A stretch of DNA of 64,000 bases from Sphingomonas sp. LT1P40. Its GTDB lineage: Bacteria > Pseudomonadota > Alphaproteobacteria > Sphingomonadales > Sphingomonadaceae. Below are positions 1 to 8,438 of the stretch, in pieces. Where the stretch lies: the NCBI RefSeq assembly GCF_036663835.1, contig NZ_JAXOJT010000001.1:1860001-1924000 (forward strand), given 5' to 3'. Every line of letters begins with the position of its first letter. Within the stretch, counting starts at the first letter, position 1. The notes below the pieces were generated by a model that was not told the origin of the DNA, searched no databases, and saw nothing but the letters and a program-made list of their open reading frames with translations. The translations under genes and the position numbers were made by a program.

Positions 1-1052
1 CCGACCGTCACGGCCATGTGATTGCCGATCACTTGCCCCGCCACCATTGTCAGCATCTCGCACTGCGTCGGATTGACCTTGCCCGGCATGATCGAGCTGC
101 CCGGCTCGTTTGCGGGCAATTCCAGCTCGCCCAGCCCCGACCGCGGGCCGCTGCCCAGCAAGCGGATATCATTGGCGATCTTGGTCAGCGCCACGGCCAG
201 CGTGTTGAGCGTGCCGGACAAATGAACCAGCGGATCGTTCGACGCCAGCGCCTCGAACGCATTTTCGGCGGGCATGAACGGATGGCTGGTAATCTCCCCC
301 AGCGCCGCGCAGAATTCGCCCGCAAAGCCATCCGGCGCATTCAGCCCGGTGCCCACCGCCGTGCCGCCCTGCGCCAGCCGGTTGGTGCCATGCGTGATCC
401 CTGGCTCGATCCGGCTCCTGGCGCGATACAGTTGATTGGCCCAGCCCGATGCTTCCTGCCCCAATGTTAGCGGCGTTGCATCCTGCAAATGCGTCCGCCC
501 GATCTTCACGATCCCCGCCCACGCCTCGGCCTTCACCTCCAGCGCCCGCTGCAACCGCGCCGCCGCTGGGAAAAGGTCTCGGGTCACCGCCAGCGACGCC
601 GCGATGTGAATCGCCGTCGGAAAGCTGTCGTTCGATGACTGGCTCATATTGACATGATCGTTGGGATGCACCGGCGACTTCCCGCCCCGCACGCCCGCCA
701 GCATCTCGTTGGCGCGCCCAGCGATCACCTCGTTCACGTTCATGTTGGTCTGGGTGCCGCTACCGGTCTGCCAGATCACCAGCGGAAACTGGTCGTCCAG
801 CTTCCCCGCCCCGACCTCCGCCGCCGCCGCCTCAATCGCATCTGCCAATCCAGCGTCCAGCCCATGCCGCCGGTTCACCCGTGCCGCCGCCTGCTTCACC
901 AGCGCCATCGCATGCATGATCCCGATCGGCATCCGCTCGGTCGCGCCGAACGGGAAATTCTCGATGCTGCGCTGGGTCTGCGCACCCCAATAGGCGTCGG
1001 CAGGCACTTCGATCGCACCGATCGAATCACTCTCTGTGCGGGTGTCAGTCAA
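1..1052 (-). CDS. fumC: Fumarate hydratase class II (partial, C-terminus off the left edge)
   Basis: Class II fumarase interconverts fumarate and L-malate in the cytosolic TCA cycle. About 350 N-terminal residues are present of a family length near 460. The superfamily signature loop [13 protein letters not shown] is encoded at about 61-105, and the typical N-terminal segment [16 protein letters not shown] lies just after the start. No ATG fits the N-terminus, so I place the start at TTG 1052, with GGAG about 7 nt upstream; an in-frame GTG at 1073 is the alternative. The gene stands apart from the upstream MarR gene. The identification is firm and only the start is uncertain. Confidence 0.95.
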   Translation of the reverse strand, partial: MTDTRTESDSIGAIEVPADAYWGAQTQRSIENFPFGATERMPIGIMHAMALVKQAAARVNRRHGLDAGLADAIEAAAAEVGAGKLDDQFPLVIWQTGSGTQTNMNVNEVIAGRANEMLAGVRGGKSPVHPNDHVNMSQSSNDSFPTAIHIAASLAVTRDLFPAAARLQRALEVKAEAWAGIVKIGRTHLQDATPLTLGQEASGWANQLYRARSRIEPGITHGTNRLAQGGTAVGTGLNAPDGFAGEFCAALGEITSHPFMPAENAFEALASNDPLVHLSGTLNTLAVALTKIANDIRLLGSGPRSGLGELELPANEPGSSIMPGKVNPTQCEMLTMVAGQVIGNHMAVTV

Positions 1053-1109
1053 TCCTCGTCTCCGCCGCGCCACATGTCGTTCGGCGCATGTCGGATCGCA
1101 GGACGATGA

Positions 1110-1634
1110 TTACCAGAACAAATGCAGCAGCAACGTCAGCGGTGCCGCGACCAGAACGACTGCCAACGGCCATTTTTCCAGCAGCAATTGCAACCGCTGC
1201 CGACCCATCGACGTCAACCGGACGAGCACAACGCGCCGGTCGGCGGGATGTACGGACCGCTCCACCAGCCCTGCGGTTTCCAGCATTGCAAGGTATCGCA
1301 ACGCCGTGGTTGGCGGGACTTCAGCGTCATAGCTGATCGCCGAAATCTGCACATCCGGCTTGGCCGGGTTCATCGCCGCCAGCGACAACAGGATATCCCA
1401 GGCTGGCTCAGTGAACAGGCCGGGGAACATCTTGTTACGTGCCTTGCGGTTCTTGAGCAGCAAACCGGCCACCTCGGGCATCGCGGACAAGCGCGCGCCG
1501 CCCTTGCCGGTAAGCCTGTGCAACTCGGTCTCGACTTCACTCACCTTGGACGTGAGCCGTTCGAGCTCGGAAAACAGCACGCTCGCCGCCTTCCGGTCAT
1601 TATCGCTTGGGAGGTCGGACCATTCGCGCAGCAT
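1110..1634 (-). CDS. MarR-family winged-helix regulator with C-terminal hydrophobic segment
   Basis: 174 residues. The central part (about 75-150) reads as a MarR-type winged helix: FTEPAWDILLSLAAM, the recognition-helix region PPTTALRYLAMLETAGLVER, and the wing DRRVVLVRLTSMGRQRL. Residues 12-45 are rich in heptad-like Leu/Glu and may form a coiled coil. The last 18 or so residues (LAVVLVAAPLTLLLHLFW) are strongly hydrophobic, which is unusual for a MarR protein and could tether it to the inner membrane. The ligand is unknown. It is read in the same direction as fumC and sspB but is spaced from both, so its target cannot be inferred from position. Confidence 0.8.
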   Translation of the reverse strand: MLREWSDLPSDNDRKAASVLFSELERLTSKVSEVETELHRLTGKGGARLSAMPEVAGLLLKNRKARNKMFPGLFTEPAWDILLSLAAMNPAKPDVQISAISYDAEVPPTTALRYLAMLETAGLVERSVHPADRRVVLVRLTSMGRQRLQLLLEKWPLAVVLVAAPLTLLLHLFW

Positions 1635-1683
1635 GTCCGAATCATATGCGATGCGGCACGCGCGTCAACGCTTCATGGAAACA

Positions 1684-2166
1684 CTATTTCTTCCGCTTGA
1701 AATCCACCGCCACAACGTTCGAGCCGTCCTCAACCGGCACTGCGGTCGGCCCGTCATTCTCGGCCTCTTCATGCGGATCGGGACCGTCCGGGTCTTCCGC
1801 CGCCTGGAAGCGCAGCTCGAAATTGACCGCCGGATCGCTGAACCCGGTCACCGCCGAATAGGGTATCTCCAGCATCGACGGGATCTGGTTGAAGCTCAGC
1901 CCCACCGAAAACCGCTCGTCATCGACGGTCAGGTCCCAGTAACGATGCTGCATCACGATCGTCATCTCGTCCGGAAAGCGCTCGATCAGCCGTTCGGGGA
2001 TATTCACCCCCGGCGCACGCGTCTTGAACGTGATATAGAAATGATGCGCCCCCGGCAGCGCGCCATTGGCGGAAACCTGCCCCAACACCCGGCCGACGAC
2101 CGCGCGCAGCGCCTCCTGCACGATTTCGTCATAGGGAATCAGGCTATCTGGCACGTTACCGGTCAT
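1684..2166 (-). CDS. sspB: SspB-family ClpXP adaptor (stringent starvation protein B)
   Basis: 160 residues, the size of alphaproteobacterial SspB. SspB binds ssrA-tagged proteins and delivers them to the ClpXP protease. The N-terminal two thirds carries the substrate-binding fold (SLIPYDEIVQEALR, HHFYITFKTRAPGV, PERLIERFPDEMTIVMQH, LTVDDERFSVGLSF). An acidic Pro/Glu/Asp linker follows and then a short conserved tail, VVAVDFKRKK, the expected ClpX-tethering peptide. The ATG at 2166 (MTGNV) is chosen because the open frame further upstream only runs antisense to hisB. It is divergent from hisB across about 100 bp. Confidence 0.92.
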   Translation of the reverse strand: MTGNVPDSLIPYDEIVQEALRAVVGRVLGQVSANGALPGAHHFYITFKTRAPGVNIPERLIERFPDEMTIVMQHRYWDLTVDDERFSVGLSFNQIPSMLEIPYSAVTGFSDPAVNFELRFQAAEDPDGPDPHEEAENDGPTAVPVEDGSNVVAVDFKRKK

Positions 2167-2268
2167 ATGCCCTGACCTAGCGACCATCTGGCGACGGTCA
2201 AGATCAACTGCGCGGCCAAGTAGCGCAGCCATCATTGCATGCCCCCGCCAACCCGCTAAAGCGCGGCC

Positions 2269-2856
2269 ATGCGTACCGCGACGATCAGCCGCAAGACCAG
2301 CGAGACCTCGGTCGACGTGACGGTCAACCTCGACGGCACCGGCGCCTATGCCATCTCCACCGGCATCGGCTTTTTCGACCACATGCTGGAACAGCTCAGC
2401 CGCCATTCGCTGATCGACCTCGACGTGAAAACCGTCGGCGACCTGCATATCGATCAGCACCACACGGTCGAGGATACCGGCCTCGCCATCGGCGAAGCGG
2501 TGGCGCAGGCACTGGGCGAAAAGCGCGGCATCCGCCGCTACGCCGATGCGCTCAGCCCGATGGACGAGACGCTGACCCGCGTCGCGATCGACATTTCCGG
2601 CCGCCCGTTCCTCGTGTGGAAAACCGAGTTCACCCAGAAACGACTGGGTGAAATGGACACCGAGATGTTCGAGCACTGGTTCCACTCGTTCGCGCAAACC
2701 GCGGGCATGACGCTGCACGTCGAAACGCTTTACGGCCAGAACAACCACCATATCGCCGAAGCCGCATTCAAGGGCCTCGCCCGCGCGCTGCGTCAGGCGG
2801 TCGAGATCGACCCGCGCAAGGCAGATACGATTCCCAGCACCAAAGGCACGCTGTAA
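2269..2856 (+). CDS. hisB: Imidazoleglycerol-phosphate dehydratase
   Basis: 195 residues, the normal size of a monofunctional HisB. It dehydrates imidazole-glycerol phosphate to imidazole-acetol phosphate, the sixth step of histidine synthesis. The Mn-binding histidine clusters are visible: [12 protein letters not shown] (35-46), [14 protein letters not shown] (64-77) and [16 protein letters not shown] (158-173). It opens the rightward operon hisB-yciI-hisH-hisA-hisF-hisE. The TAA stop overlaps the ATG of the next gene by one base, which implies translational coupling. No good Shine-Dalgarno is seen before its own ATG. Confidence 0.97.
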   Translation: MRTATISRKTSETSVDVTVNLDGTGAYAISTGIGFFDHMLEQLSRHSLIDLDVKTVGDLHIDQHHTVEDTGLAIGEAVAQALGEKRGIRRYADALSPMDETLTRVAIDISGRPFLVWKTEFTQKRLGEMDTEMFEHWFHSFAQTAGMTLHVETLYGQNNHHIAEAAFKGLARALRQAVEIDPRKADTIPSTKGTL

Positions 2857-3167
2857 TGGCCGCACGGCTCGACGCTGCCCCGGTCTGCGTGATCCTGCTT
2901 GAGTATCTGGCATCCGAAGAGGACGTCGATGCCCAGCTGAAACCGCATGTCGAATGGCTGACCAAAGGCTTCGACGAAGGTTTGTTCCTGATCGCCGGAA
3001 GGCAGGTGCCGCGCACCAGTGGCGTCATCCTGTGCCGTGGCAAGCGTGCCGAGGTCGAGGCGCTGGCCGCGACCGACCCCTTCGTCACTTCCGGCGTCGC
3101 CAAGGCGAACGTCGTTGAAATGGCAGTCAGCTTCGCGGCCGACGACTGGGCACCGCTGCTGGGATGA
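2856..3167 (+). CDS. YciI-like protein
   Basis: 103 residues with the YciI/dimeric alpha-beta barrel pattern: an opening beta strand (VCVILLEYLAS), a helix with H-VEWLTKGFDEG, then LIAGRQVP and a closing FVTSGVAKANVVEMAV segment. YciI proteins are small and poorly defined; no catalytic role is established. It overlaps hisB by 1 nt and hisH by 4 nt (ATGA), so it is translated as part of the histidine operon. The position suggests co-expression with histidine synthesis, but nothing in the sequence shows an enzymatic step there. Confidence 0.75.
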   Translation: MAARLDAAPVCVILLEYLASEEDVDAQLKPHVEWLTKGFDEGLFLIAGRQVPRTSGVILCRGKRAEVEALAATDPFVTSGVAKANVVEMAVSFAADDWAPLLG

Positions 3168-3763
3168 AGATCGCGCTGATCGATTACGGCGCGGGCAACC
3201 TCCATTCGGTCCACAATGCGCTGAAAGCCGCCGGGGCAATGGCGATCGAGGTCACGGCCAATCCCGCCGTGATCGCTTGGGCGGACCGCATCGTCCTCCC
3301 CGGCGTCGGTGCCTTCGGGGCCTGTGCAGCGGGCCTGCGCGGCATCCCCGGCATGATCGAGGCGATGGAACGGCGAGTCCTGCGCGACGCCGTCCCCTTT
3401 CTTGGCGTCTGTGTGGGCATGCAGTTGCTGGCGAAAACCGGTGAAGAACTCGGCACGCATCCCGGCCTTGGCTGGCTCGACGGCACTGTGCGCCAGCTTC
3501 CGGCAACTGACGTCCGCGTGCCGCATATGGGCTGGAACGACGTGGTCCCTATTACCCCGCACCCGCTTATCGAGCCGGGCGAGGCCTATTTCCTCCACAG
3601 CTTCGCCTATTCGGGCGAAGCCGTTCTCGCCACCACCGACCATGGCGGCCCCGTCACCGCCGCCATCGGCCGCGACAATATTGCCGGGGTGCAGTTCCAC
3701 CCCGAAAAAAGCCAGCGCTACGGCATCGCTCTCCTCGAACGCTTTCTAAGGTGGAACCCGTGA
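3164..3763 (+). CDS. hisH: Imidazole glycerol phosphate synthase, glutaminase subunit
   Basis: 199 residues. HisH is the class I glutamine amidotransferase that feeds ammonia to HisF. The nucleophile is Cys83 in [10 protein letters not shown], and the other triad members are His179 and Glu181 in VQFHPEKSQ. The oxyanion strand motif PGVGAFG (47-53) is also present. ATG 3164 overlaps the stop of the YciI-like gene by 4 nt, and the TGA overlaps the likely GTG start of hisA. The tight overlaps show coupled translation within the his operon. Confidence 0.97.
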   Translation: MKIALIDYGAGNLHSVHNALKAAGAMAIEVTANPAVIAWADRIVLPGVGAFGACAAGLRGIPGMIEAMERRVLRDAVPFLGVCVGMQLLAKTGEELGTHPGLGWLDGTVRQLPATDVRVPHMGWNDVVPITPHPLIEPGEAYFLHSFAYSGEAVLATTDHGGPVTAAIGRDNIAGVQFHPEKSQRYGIALLERFLRWNP

Positions 3764-4476
3764 TCGTCTTCCCCGCCATCGACCTCAAATCGGGCCAAGT
3801 CGTCCGCCTGGCCGAAGGCGATATGGCCCGCGCCACGATCTATGGCGAAGACCCCGCCGCGCAGGCCGCCGCGTTCGCCGAAGCAGGCGCAACCCACCTC
3901 CACGTCGTCGATCTCGACGCGGCCTTTGCGGGCGAATCGATCAACGGCGTCGCCGTCGCTTCGATTGTCGATCGCTTTCCGGGCAAGGTTCAGCTTGGCG
4001 GCGGCATCCGCAACCGCGCGTCGGTCGAGCGCTGGCTTGATTTGGGCGTGACCCGCGTGGTCATCGGCACCGCCGCGTTGGAAGACCCCAATTTCGTTAG
4101 AGAAGCCGCCGCCGCCTATCCGGGGCAGATTGTCGTCGCGGTGGACGCGCGCGACGGCTTCGTAGCCACCAAGGGCTGGGCCGACGTCTCCACCGTCTCG
4201 GTCGCCGAACTCGGCAAGCGCTTCGAGGACGCCGGTGTCGCCGCACTCCTGTTCACCGATGTCGGCCGCGACGGGTTGCTCAAGGGCTGCAACGTCGAAG
4301 CCACGGTCGCGCTCGCCCGCGAAGTCGCCATCCCCGTCATCGCCAGCGGCGGCGTCGCCGACATCAACGACATCCACGCGCTGGTCGGCCAGCCGGGGAT
4401 CGAAGGCGTCATCACCGGTCGCGCGCTGTACGATGGTCGGCTAGACCTGGCCGAAGCGTTGAAGGCGGCGGCGTGA
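3760..4476 (+). CDS. hisA: ProFAR isomerase (phosphoribosylformimino-AICAR-P isomerase)
   Basis: A (beta/alpha)8 barrel that isomerises ProFAR to PRFAR in histidine synthesis. The start [16 protein letters not shown] with catalytic Asp8, the mid-barrel LFTDVGRDG and the phosphate-binding IASGGV and [11 protein letters not shown] are typical. Two GTG starts are possible, 3751 and 3760. I choose 3760 because AAGGTGG (3748-3754) lies 5 nt before it, and because GTG 3760 overlaps the hisH stop as GTGA. The product is then 238 residues. A palindromic repeat separates it from hisF. Confidence 0.95.
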   Translation: MIVFPAIDLKSGQVVRLAEGDMARATIYGEDPAAQAAAFAEAGATHLHVVDLDAAFAGESINGVAVASIVDRFPGKVQLGGGIRNRASVERWLDLGVTRVVIGTAALEDPNFVREAAAAYPGQIVVAVDARDGFVATKGWADVSTVSVAELGKRFEDAGVAALLFTDVGRDGLLKGCNVEATVALAREVAIPVIASGGVADINDIHALVGQPGIEGVITGRALYDGRLDLAEALKAAA

Positions 4477-4487
4477 GAAAAAATAGC

Positions 4488-4569
4488 CGTCATCCCGGCG
4501 AAAACCGGGACCTCCCGCCGCATAGCGAGCAGCCCGCCGCACGAGACCCCGGCTTTCGCCGGGGCGACG
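4488..4569. repeat. Intergenic palindromic (REP-like) repeat between hisA and hisF
   Basis: Two inverted arms flank a Pro/Cys-codon-like GC spacer. The left arm is CGTCATCCCGGCGAAAACCG (4488-4507, continuing to GACCTC) and the right arm reads GAGACCCCGGCTTTCGCC then GGGGCGACG. The arms are near-perfect inverted copies, so the RNA would form a long hairpin inside the his mRNA. This sequence type (GTCATCCCGGCGAAAGCCGGGA and its complement) is a common dispersed element in sphingomonad intergenic regions. It may protect or attenuate the transcript; that part is inference. Confidence 0.8.
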
Positions 4570-4579
4570 GCGTCGCCGC

Positions 4580-5347
4580 GTGACCGTCCGCGCGCGCGTA
4601 ATCCCCTGTCTCGACGTCGCCAATGGCCGTGTCGTGAAGGGCGTGAACTTCGTGAACCTGCGCGATGCCGGCGATCCGGTCGAGCAAGCCCGCGCCTATG
4701 ACGCCGCCGGGGCCGACGAACTCTGCTTCCTGGACATCACCGCCAGCCACGAGGCACGCGGCACGATCATCGACGTCGTCCGCCGCACCGCCGAAGTCTG
4801 TTTCATGCCGCTTACCGTCGGCGGCGGCGTCCGCACGCCGGAGGACGCCCGCGCGCTCCTACTCGCGGGCGCGGACAAGGTCGCGGTGAACTCCGCCGCC
4901 GTCACCCGCCCGGAAGTCGTCAGCGACATCGCCGATCGTTTCGGCAGCCAGTGCGTCGTTGCCTCGGTCGATGCCCGCAGCGTCGCCCCCGGCCGTTGGG
5001 AGGTGTTCACCCATGGCGGGCGCAAGCCCACCGGCATCGACGCCGTCGAACACGCGCTCAACCTCGCCCGGCTCGGCGCAGGCGAAATCCTGCTCACCTC
5101 GATGGACCGCGACGGGACGCGCGACGGCTACGACCTCGACCTCATCCGCACCATCGCCGATCAGGTCACCATCCCCGTCGTTGCATCCGGCGGCGTCGGC
5201 AATCTCGACCACCTCGTCGCCGGAATCCGCGACGGCCATGCCAGCGCCGTCCTCGCCGCATCGATCTTCCATTTCGGCGAGGCCAGCATCGCCGACGCCC
5301 ATGCCGCGCTCGCCGCCGCCGGGATCCCGGTGCGCACTGCCGGTTAA
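4580..5347 (+). CDS. hisF: Imidazole glycerol phosphate synthase, cyclase subunit
   Basis: 255 residues starting with GTG. HisF is the (beta/alpha)8 barrel that condenses PRFAR with HisH-derived ammonia to give imidazole-glycerol phosphate and AICAR. Visible signatures are [20 protein letters not shown] with catalytic Asp12, [23 protein letters not shown] with the second Asp, and the phosphate-binding VVASGGVG and [12 protein letters not shown]. It follows hisA after a repeat-bearing spacer of about 100 nt. GTG 4580 gives exactly the conserved N-terminus. Confidence 0.97.
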   Translation: MTVRARVIPCLDVANGRVVKGVNFVNLRDAGDPVEQARAYDAAGADELCFLDITASHEARGTIIDVVRRTAEVCFMPLTVGGGVRTPEDARALLLAGADKVAVNSAAVTRPEVVSDIADRFGSQCVVASVDARSVAPGRWEVFTHGGRKPTGIDAVEHALNLARLGAGEILLTSMDRDGTRDGYDLDLIRTIADQVTIPVVASGGVGNLDHLVAGIRDGHASAVLAASIFHFGEASIADAHAALAAAGIPVRTAG

Positions 5348-5439
5348 CTTTACAGTTACCCAATTGGGCGCCACATGATTAACTATCTATGTCATTGTAA
5401 TTGTTGTCATTTCATCACTTGGCCGCATTCTTGCTGCCG

Positions 5440-5462
5440 TTCTCCCGTATCGACAGGGAGAA
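5440..5462 (+). promoter_or_regulatory. Hairpin covering the ribosome binding site of the PEP-CTERM gene
   Basis: TTCTCCC (5440-5446) and GGGAGAA (5456-5462) form a perfect 7-bp stem with a 9-nt loop. The 3' arm is the Shine-Dalgarno for the GTG at 5467, so the folded RNA would hide the ribosome binding site. The upstream 5348-5439 stretch is unusually AT-rich for this window and may hold a promoter inside the his operon, but no clear -35/-10 pair is seen. Confidence 0.5.
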
Positions 5463-5466
5463 TTTC

Positions 5467-5700
5467 GTGATCTTCGCCATCCGACTGGCCATCTGCGCCG
5501 CCGCCATCGCGCTACCGGTCGCGCCAGCCTTCGCCGCCGACACGCCGCCCGCATCCTCTACTCCGCTGCCCCCCGGCAAGAGCGGCAGCACGCCTACCAC
5601 CACGCCGACCTCGATCCCGGAGCCCGCCGCAATCGGCCTGTTCGCATTGGGCATCGCTGGCGCCGCGATCATGCGCCGTCAGCGCCGCAAGCCCGACTGA
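5467..5700 (+). CDS. Very small PEP-CTERM sorting-signal protein
   Basis: 77 residues from GTG 5467, which has AGGGAG 6-7 nt upstream; a longer frame from 5401 lacks a ribosome site. It has a signal peptide (hydrophobic to about residue 20, APAFAADT cleavage region), a short Pro/Ser/Thr linker, then a PEP-CTERM tail: PEPAAIGLFALGIAGAAIM followed by RRQRRKPD. Such tails are recognised by exosortase/EpsH and the protein is anchored or released outside the inner membrane. The mature part between the two signals is only about 30 residues, so it looks like little more than sorting signals. No exosortase gene lies in the window. Confidence 0.8.
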   Translation: MIFAIRLAICAAAIALPVAPAFAADTPPASSTPLPPGKSGSTPTTTPTSIPEPAAIGLFALGIAGAAIMRRQRRKPD

Positions 5701-5741
5701 TCCTTCATCATTTGGCAGGGGTGCCGAATTAAGCTCGCCGC

Positions 5742-5942
5742 ATGATCCGCGCCTTGCTCCTCCTGCTGCTCACCACAGCTCCCGCGCTCGCCGCGCATAG
5801 CGGGGCGGTCACGCGGCGATCGATGCCCGAGTTGTCCGACCTCGCGCTCGCGGCGATGGCGGCGGGCGGCATCTGGCTCGCCCAGCGCACGATGCGCCGC
5901 CGCGCGCGGAAAGCACCCAAGCCTATCGCACCCAAGGATTGA
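5742..5942 (+). CDS. Tiny secreted protein with PEP-CTERM-like tail
   Basis: 66 residues with a signal peptide (MIRALLLLLLTTAPALAAHS) and, directly after a 10-residue spacer, MPELSDLALAAMAAGGIWLA followed by QRTMRRRARK. The second part resembles a degenerate PEP-CTERM tail (PExSDLAL, hydrophobic helix, Arg-rich end). It directly follows the 77-residue PEP-CTERM gene and precedes hisE by 32 nt, so it probably shares the operon. No function is recognised. It may be a divergent duplicate of its neighbour. Confidence 0.65.
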   Translation: MIRALLLLLLTTAPALAAHSGAVTRRSMPELSDLALAAMAAGGIWLAQRTMRRRARKAPKPIAPKD

Positions 5943-5974
5943 CACCCGGCGCGCGCTGATTGACTGCATAGCCT

Positions 5975-6298
5975 ATGGCCACCGACATTCTCGACGCGCT
6001 GGAAGCAGTGATCCGCGAACGCCGCACCGCCGATCCATCCACCTCCTATGTCGCCAAACTCACCGCCAAAGGCCGCGCCAAGATCGCGCAAAAGGTCGGC
6101 GAGGAAGCCGTCGAAGCCGCCATCGCCGCCGTCCAGAACGACCGCACCGGCCTGACCGGCGAAGCCGCCGACCTGCTTTTCCACCTCCTCATCCTGCTCG
6201 CCGACATGGAGCTGTCCCTCGACGACGTCCGCACCGAACTCGCGCGGAGAGAAGGCCTGTCGGGCATCGAAGAGAAAGCCAGCCGACCGGGAGCCTGA
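5975..6298 (+). CDS. hisE: Phosphoribosyl-ATP pyrophosphatase
   Basis: 107 residues, typical of stand-alone HisE, an all-alpha MazG-like enzyme that hydrolyses PR-ATP to PR-AMP in the second step of histidine synthesis. Key helices are visible: SYVAKLTAKGRAKIAQKVGEEAVEAAIAA (split EExxE metal motif KVGEEAVE) and GEAADLLFHLLILLAD (the ExxD metal motif). hisI is not in the window, and hisG lies far away at the right end, so the pathway is split over several loci. Confidence 0.96.
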   Translation: MATDILDALEAVIRERRTADPSTSYVAKLTAKGRAKIAQKVGEEAVEAAIAAVQNDRTGLTGEAADLLFHLLILLADMELSLDDVRTELARREGLSGIEEKASRPGA

Positions 6299-6300
6299 CC

Positions 6301-6678
6301 ATGCCCATCGACGCCACCCTCCCCTATGACGACCAGAACATCTTCGCCCGCATCCTGCGCGACGAAATCCCGTCCAAGCGCGTGTATGAAGACGATTACG
6401 CCGTCGCCTTTTACGACCTGAACCCGGTCGCCCCCTATCACATGCTGGTGATCCCGCGCGGCCCTTACGTCTCATGGGACGATTTCACGGCCCGCGCATC
6501 GGATGCCGAAATCGCAGGGTTTGCTCGCGCCGTCGGCCTCGTCGCGCGTGAAGCAAGGCTGGTCGAACCCGGCTATCGCCTGCTCGCCAATACCGGCCTG
6601 CATTCAGGGCAGGAGATTCCCCACCTCCACGTCCATATTCTCGCCGGACAGCCGCTGGGTCCAATGCTGGCGCGATGA
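6301..6678 (+). CDS. HIT-family (histidine triad) hydrolase
   Basis: 125 residues with the Hint/PKCI-type layout: NIFARILRDEIPSKRVYEDD at the start, a central PYHMLVIPRGPYVSWDD, and the triad HLHVHILAG near residues 111-119. These proteins hydrolyse nucleoside phosphoramidates and adenylated lysines. The gene starts 2 nt after the hisE stop and is the usual hisE neighbour in alphaproteobacteria, so the two are surely co-transcribed. Confidence 0.93.
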   Translation: MPIDATLPYDDQNIFARILRDEIPSKRVYEDDYAVAFYDLNPVAPYHMLVIPRGPYVSWDDFTARASDAEIAGFARAVGLVAREARLVEPGYRLLANTGLHSGQEIPHLHVHILAGQPLGPMLAR

Positions 6679-6774
6679 GCCGCGCTATTGGGGGATTGCG
6701 CGCGGTCGATTTGCGTTTAGGCTCCCGCGCAATAACAACTCTAAAAGCGCGTTTCAGGGCGCGGGGGAACATTG

Positions 6775-8340
6775 ATGGCAACAGCACCCAAGGCGGGGAT
6801 CGTAACGCGCATGTTTGCGCGAAAATCGATCGCACAGGTTCAACGGGAAACGGCTTCAAGCGAATTGAAGCGAACGCTCGGCAAATGGAACCTGTTGTTC
6901 TTGGGTGTCGGATGTATCATCGGCGCGGGTATCTTCGTCCGTACCGGTAGCGCGGCCGCGCTTCATGCCGGCCCCGCCGTGCTCCTGTCCTTCGTGGTCG
7001 CCGGCATCGTCTGCGCCTTTGCGGGTCTATGCTATGCCGAACTTTCCTCCACCCTGCCCGTGTCGGGGTCCGCTTACACCTATGGCTATGCCACGCTCGG
7101 CGAGTTCGTCGCCTGGGTGATGGGCGCACTGCTCCTCCTCGAATACGGGCTCGCGGCCTCGGTCGTGGCGGTCGGATGGGGCGGCTATGTGGTCAGTTTG
7201 CTCGCCGATTTTGGGCTACAGATACCGCCGCAATTCACCGGCCCGGCGGGCTACACGCTGATGAAGGACGGCGCGGCAGTGGTCGTCGATGGCCAGACGG
7301 TCACCACGATCTTCAACCTTCCGGCCTTCCTCATCTGTCTCGCGCTGTCGTGCCTGCTGGTCGTCGGCGTGTCCGAATCGGCCAAGGTCAATAACGTCAT
7401 CGTCGCGATCAAGGTCAGCGTGCTGGTCGCCTTCATCGTCGTCGGCGGCCTCATCGTCCTTGCCAATTTCGGCGATCTCGCGGCCAAGAACTGGACCCCG
7501 TTCATCCCCCCATCGGAAGGTGAGGGCAAGTTCGGCGTCGATGGCATCATGCGCGCCGCATCGATCGTGTTCTTTGCCTATATCGGGTTTGAGGCTGTTT
7601 CGACCGCAGGGCAGGAAGCCAAGAATCCGGCCAAGGATATGCCGTTCGGCATCATCGGCTCGCTCGTCGTCTGCACGGTCATCTACATGCTGGTGGCTGC
7701 GATCATGACGTTGCTCGTGCCTTATGGTCAGCTGAACGTGCCCGATCCGGTCGCGGTGGTGGTCGATAATTTCGGCGCGCAGTGGAGCTGGCTGGCCAAG
7801 ACGATTAAGATCGGCGCAATCATCGGCCTGACGTCGGTGGTGCTGGTGCTGATGTATGCCCAGACCCGCATCTTCTACACCATGGCCCGCGACGGCCTGT
7901 TGCCGAAGGTGTTCGCTATCGTCCATCCGAAGTTCAAGACGCCGTACATCAACACGATCGTGGTCGGCATCATCACCGCAATCGCGGCGGGCTTCTTCGA
8001 CATCAACGTGCTCGGCGACATGACCTCGGTCGGTACGCTCGCGGCATTTGCGATCGTGTGCCTCTCGGTCATCTACCTGCGCCGCGCCGCGCCCGAACTG
8101 CCACGCGGTTTCAAGGTTCCGCTGTATCCGGTGCTGCCGGCAGCGGGTATCCTGTCGTGCATCTATCTCATCACGACGGTGCCGTGGGCCGTGCTGCAAT
8201 TCTTCCTTTGGTACATGCTCGGGGCGGTGGTGCTGTATTTCGTTTACGGCATCTGGAACTCGAACCTCCAGCATGGCGAGCCGCAGGACGACGCGCCCGA
8301 CATGGGCGAATATGTCGCCCCGGTCGGCGAACAGCCCTGA
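6775..8340 (+). CDS. APC-superfamily amino acid permease (cationic amino acid transporter type)
   Basis: 521 residues with about 12 membrane helices. The first helix carries the APC substrate motif GCIIGAGIFVRTG, and SGSAYTYGYATLGE and YIGFEAVSTAGQEAKNP are typical of the CAT (cationic amino acid transporter) branch. Substrate cannot be fixed from sequence; basic or branched amino acids are likely. ATG 6775 is used, with GGGGGA 7 nt upstream; a TTG immediately before is less likely. A strong terminator follows the stop. Confidence 0.88.
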   Translation: MATAPKAGIVTRMFARKSIAQVQRETASSELKRTLGKWNLLFLGVGCIIGAGIFVRTGSAAALHAGPAVLLSFVVAGIVCAFAGLCYAELSSTLPVSGSAYTYGYATLGEFVAWVMGALLLLEYGLAASVVAVGWGGYVVSLLADFGLQIPPQFTGPAGYTLMKDGAAVVVDGQTVTTIFNLPAFLICLALSCLLVVGVSESAKVNNVIVAIKVSVLVAFIVVGGLIVLANFGDLAAKNWTPFIPPSEGEGKFGVDGIMRAASIVFFAYIGFEAVSTAGQEAKNPAKDMPFGIIGSLVVCTVIYMLVAAIMTLLVPYGQLNVPDPVAVVVDNFGAQWSWLAKTIKIGAIIGLTSVVLVLMYAQTRIFYTMARDGLLPKVFAIVHPKFKTPYINTIVVGIITAIAAGFFDINVLGDMTSVGTLAAFAIVCLSVIYLRRAAPELPRGFKVPLYPVLPAAGILSCIYLITTVPWAVLQFFLWYMLGAVVLYFVYGIWNSNLQHGEPQDDAPDMGEYVAPVGEQP

Positions 8341-8362
8341 TCGGAACCCGATCGAAATTCGG

Positions 8363-8389
8363 AAAGGGGAGGCTTCGGCCTCCCCTTTT
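8363..8389 (+). terminator. Rho-independent terminator after the APC permease
   Basis: AAAGGGGAGGC (8363-8373), loop TTCG, GCCTCCCCTTT (8378-8388) and a further T. This 11-bp perfect stem with a UUCG tetraloop and terminal T run is a textbook intrinsic terminator. Because the arms also give a T run on the other strand, it can serve the leftward lactate dehydrogenase gene too only if that gene read past it, which it approaches from the right. Confidence 0.9.
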
Positions 8390-8438
8390 CATTTGGTGGT
8401 CCAGCTGATCCGAAGAAGATTTCAGCGTTTCGCCACCA

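Noticed and set aside
2167..2913. Extension of sspB to a 409-residue frame
   Set aside because: The upstream part lies antisense to hisB and has low-complexity GC-rich translation. MTGNV at 2166 is the family start.
3751..3759. GTG 3751 as hisA start
   Set aside because: The ribosome site AAGGTGG lies at the start itself; GTG 3760 has the proper spacing and overlaps the hisH stop.
5342..5360. CtrA site TTAA-N7-TTAA after hisF
   Set aside because: The second half reads GTTA with the wrong spacing.
7216..8274. 352-residue minus-strand open frame
   Set aside because: It is a shadow of the APC permease; His/Asp/Arg-rich composition is typical for antisense frames in high-GC DNA.
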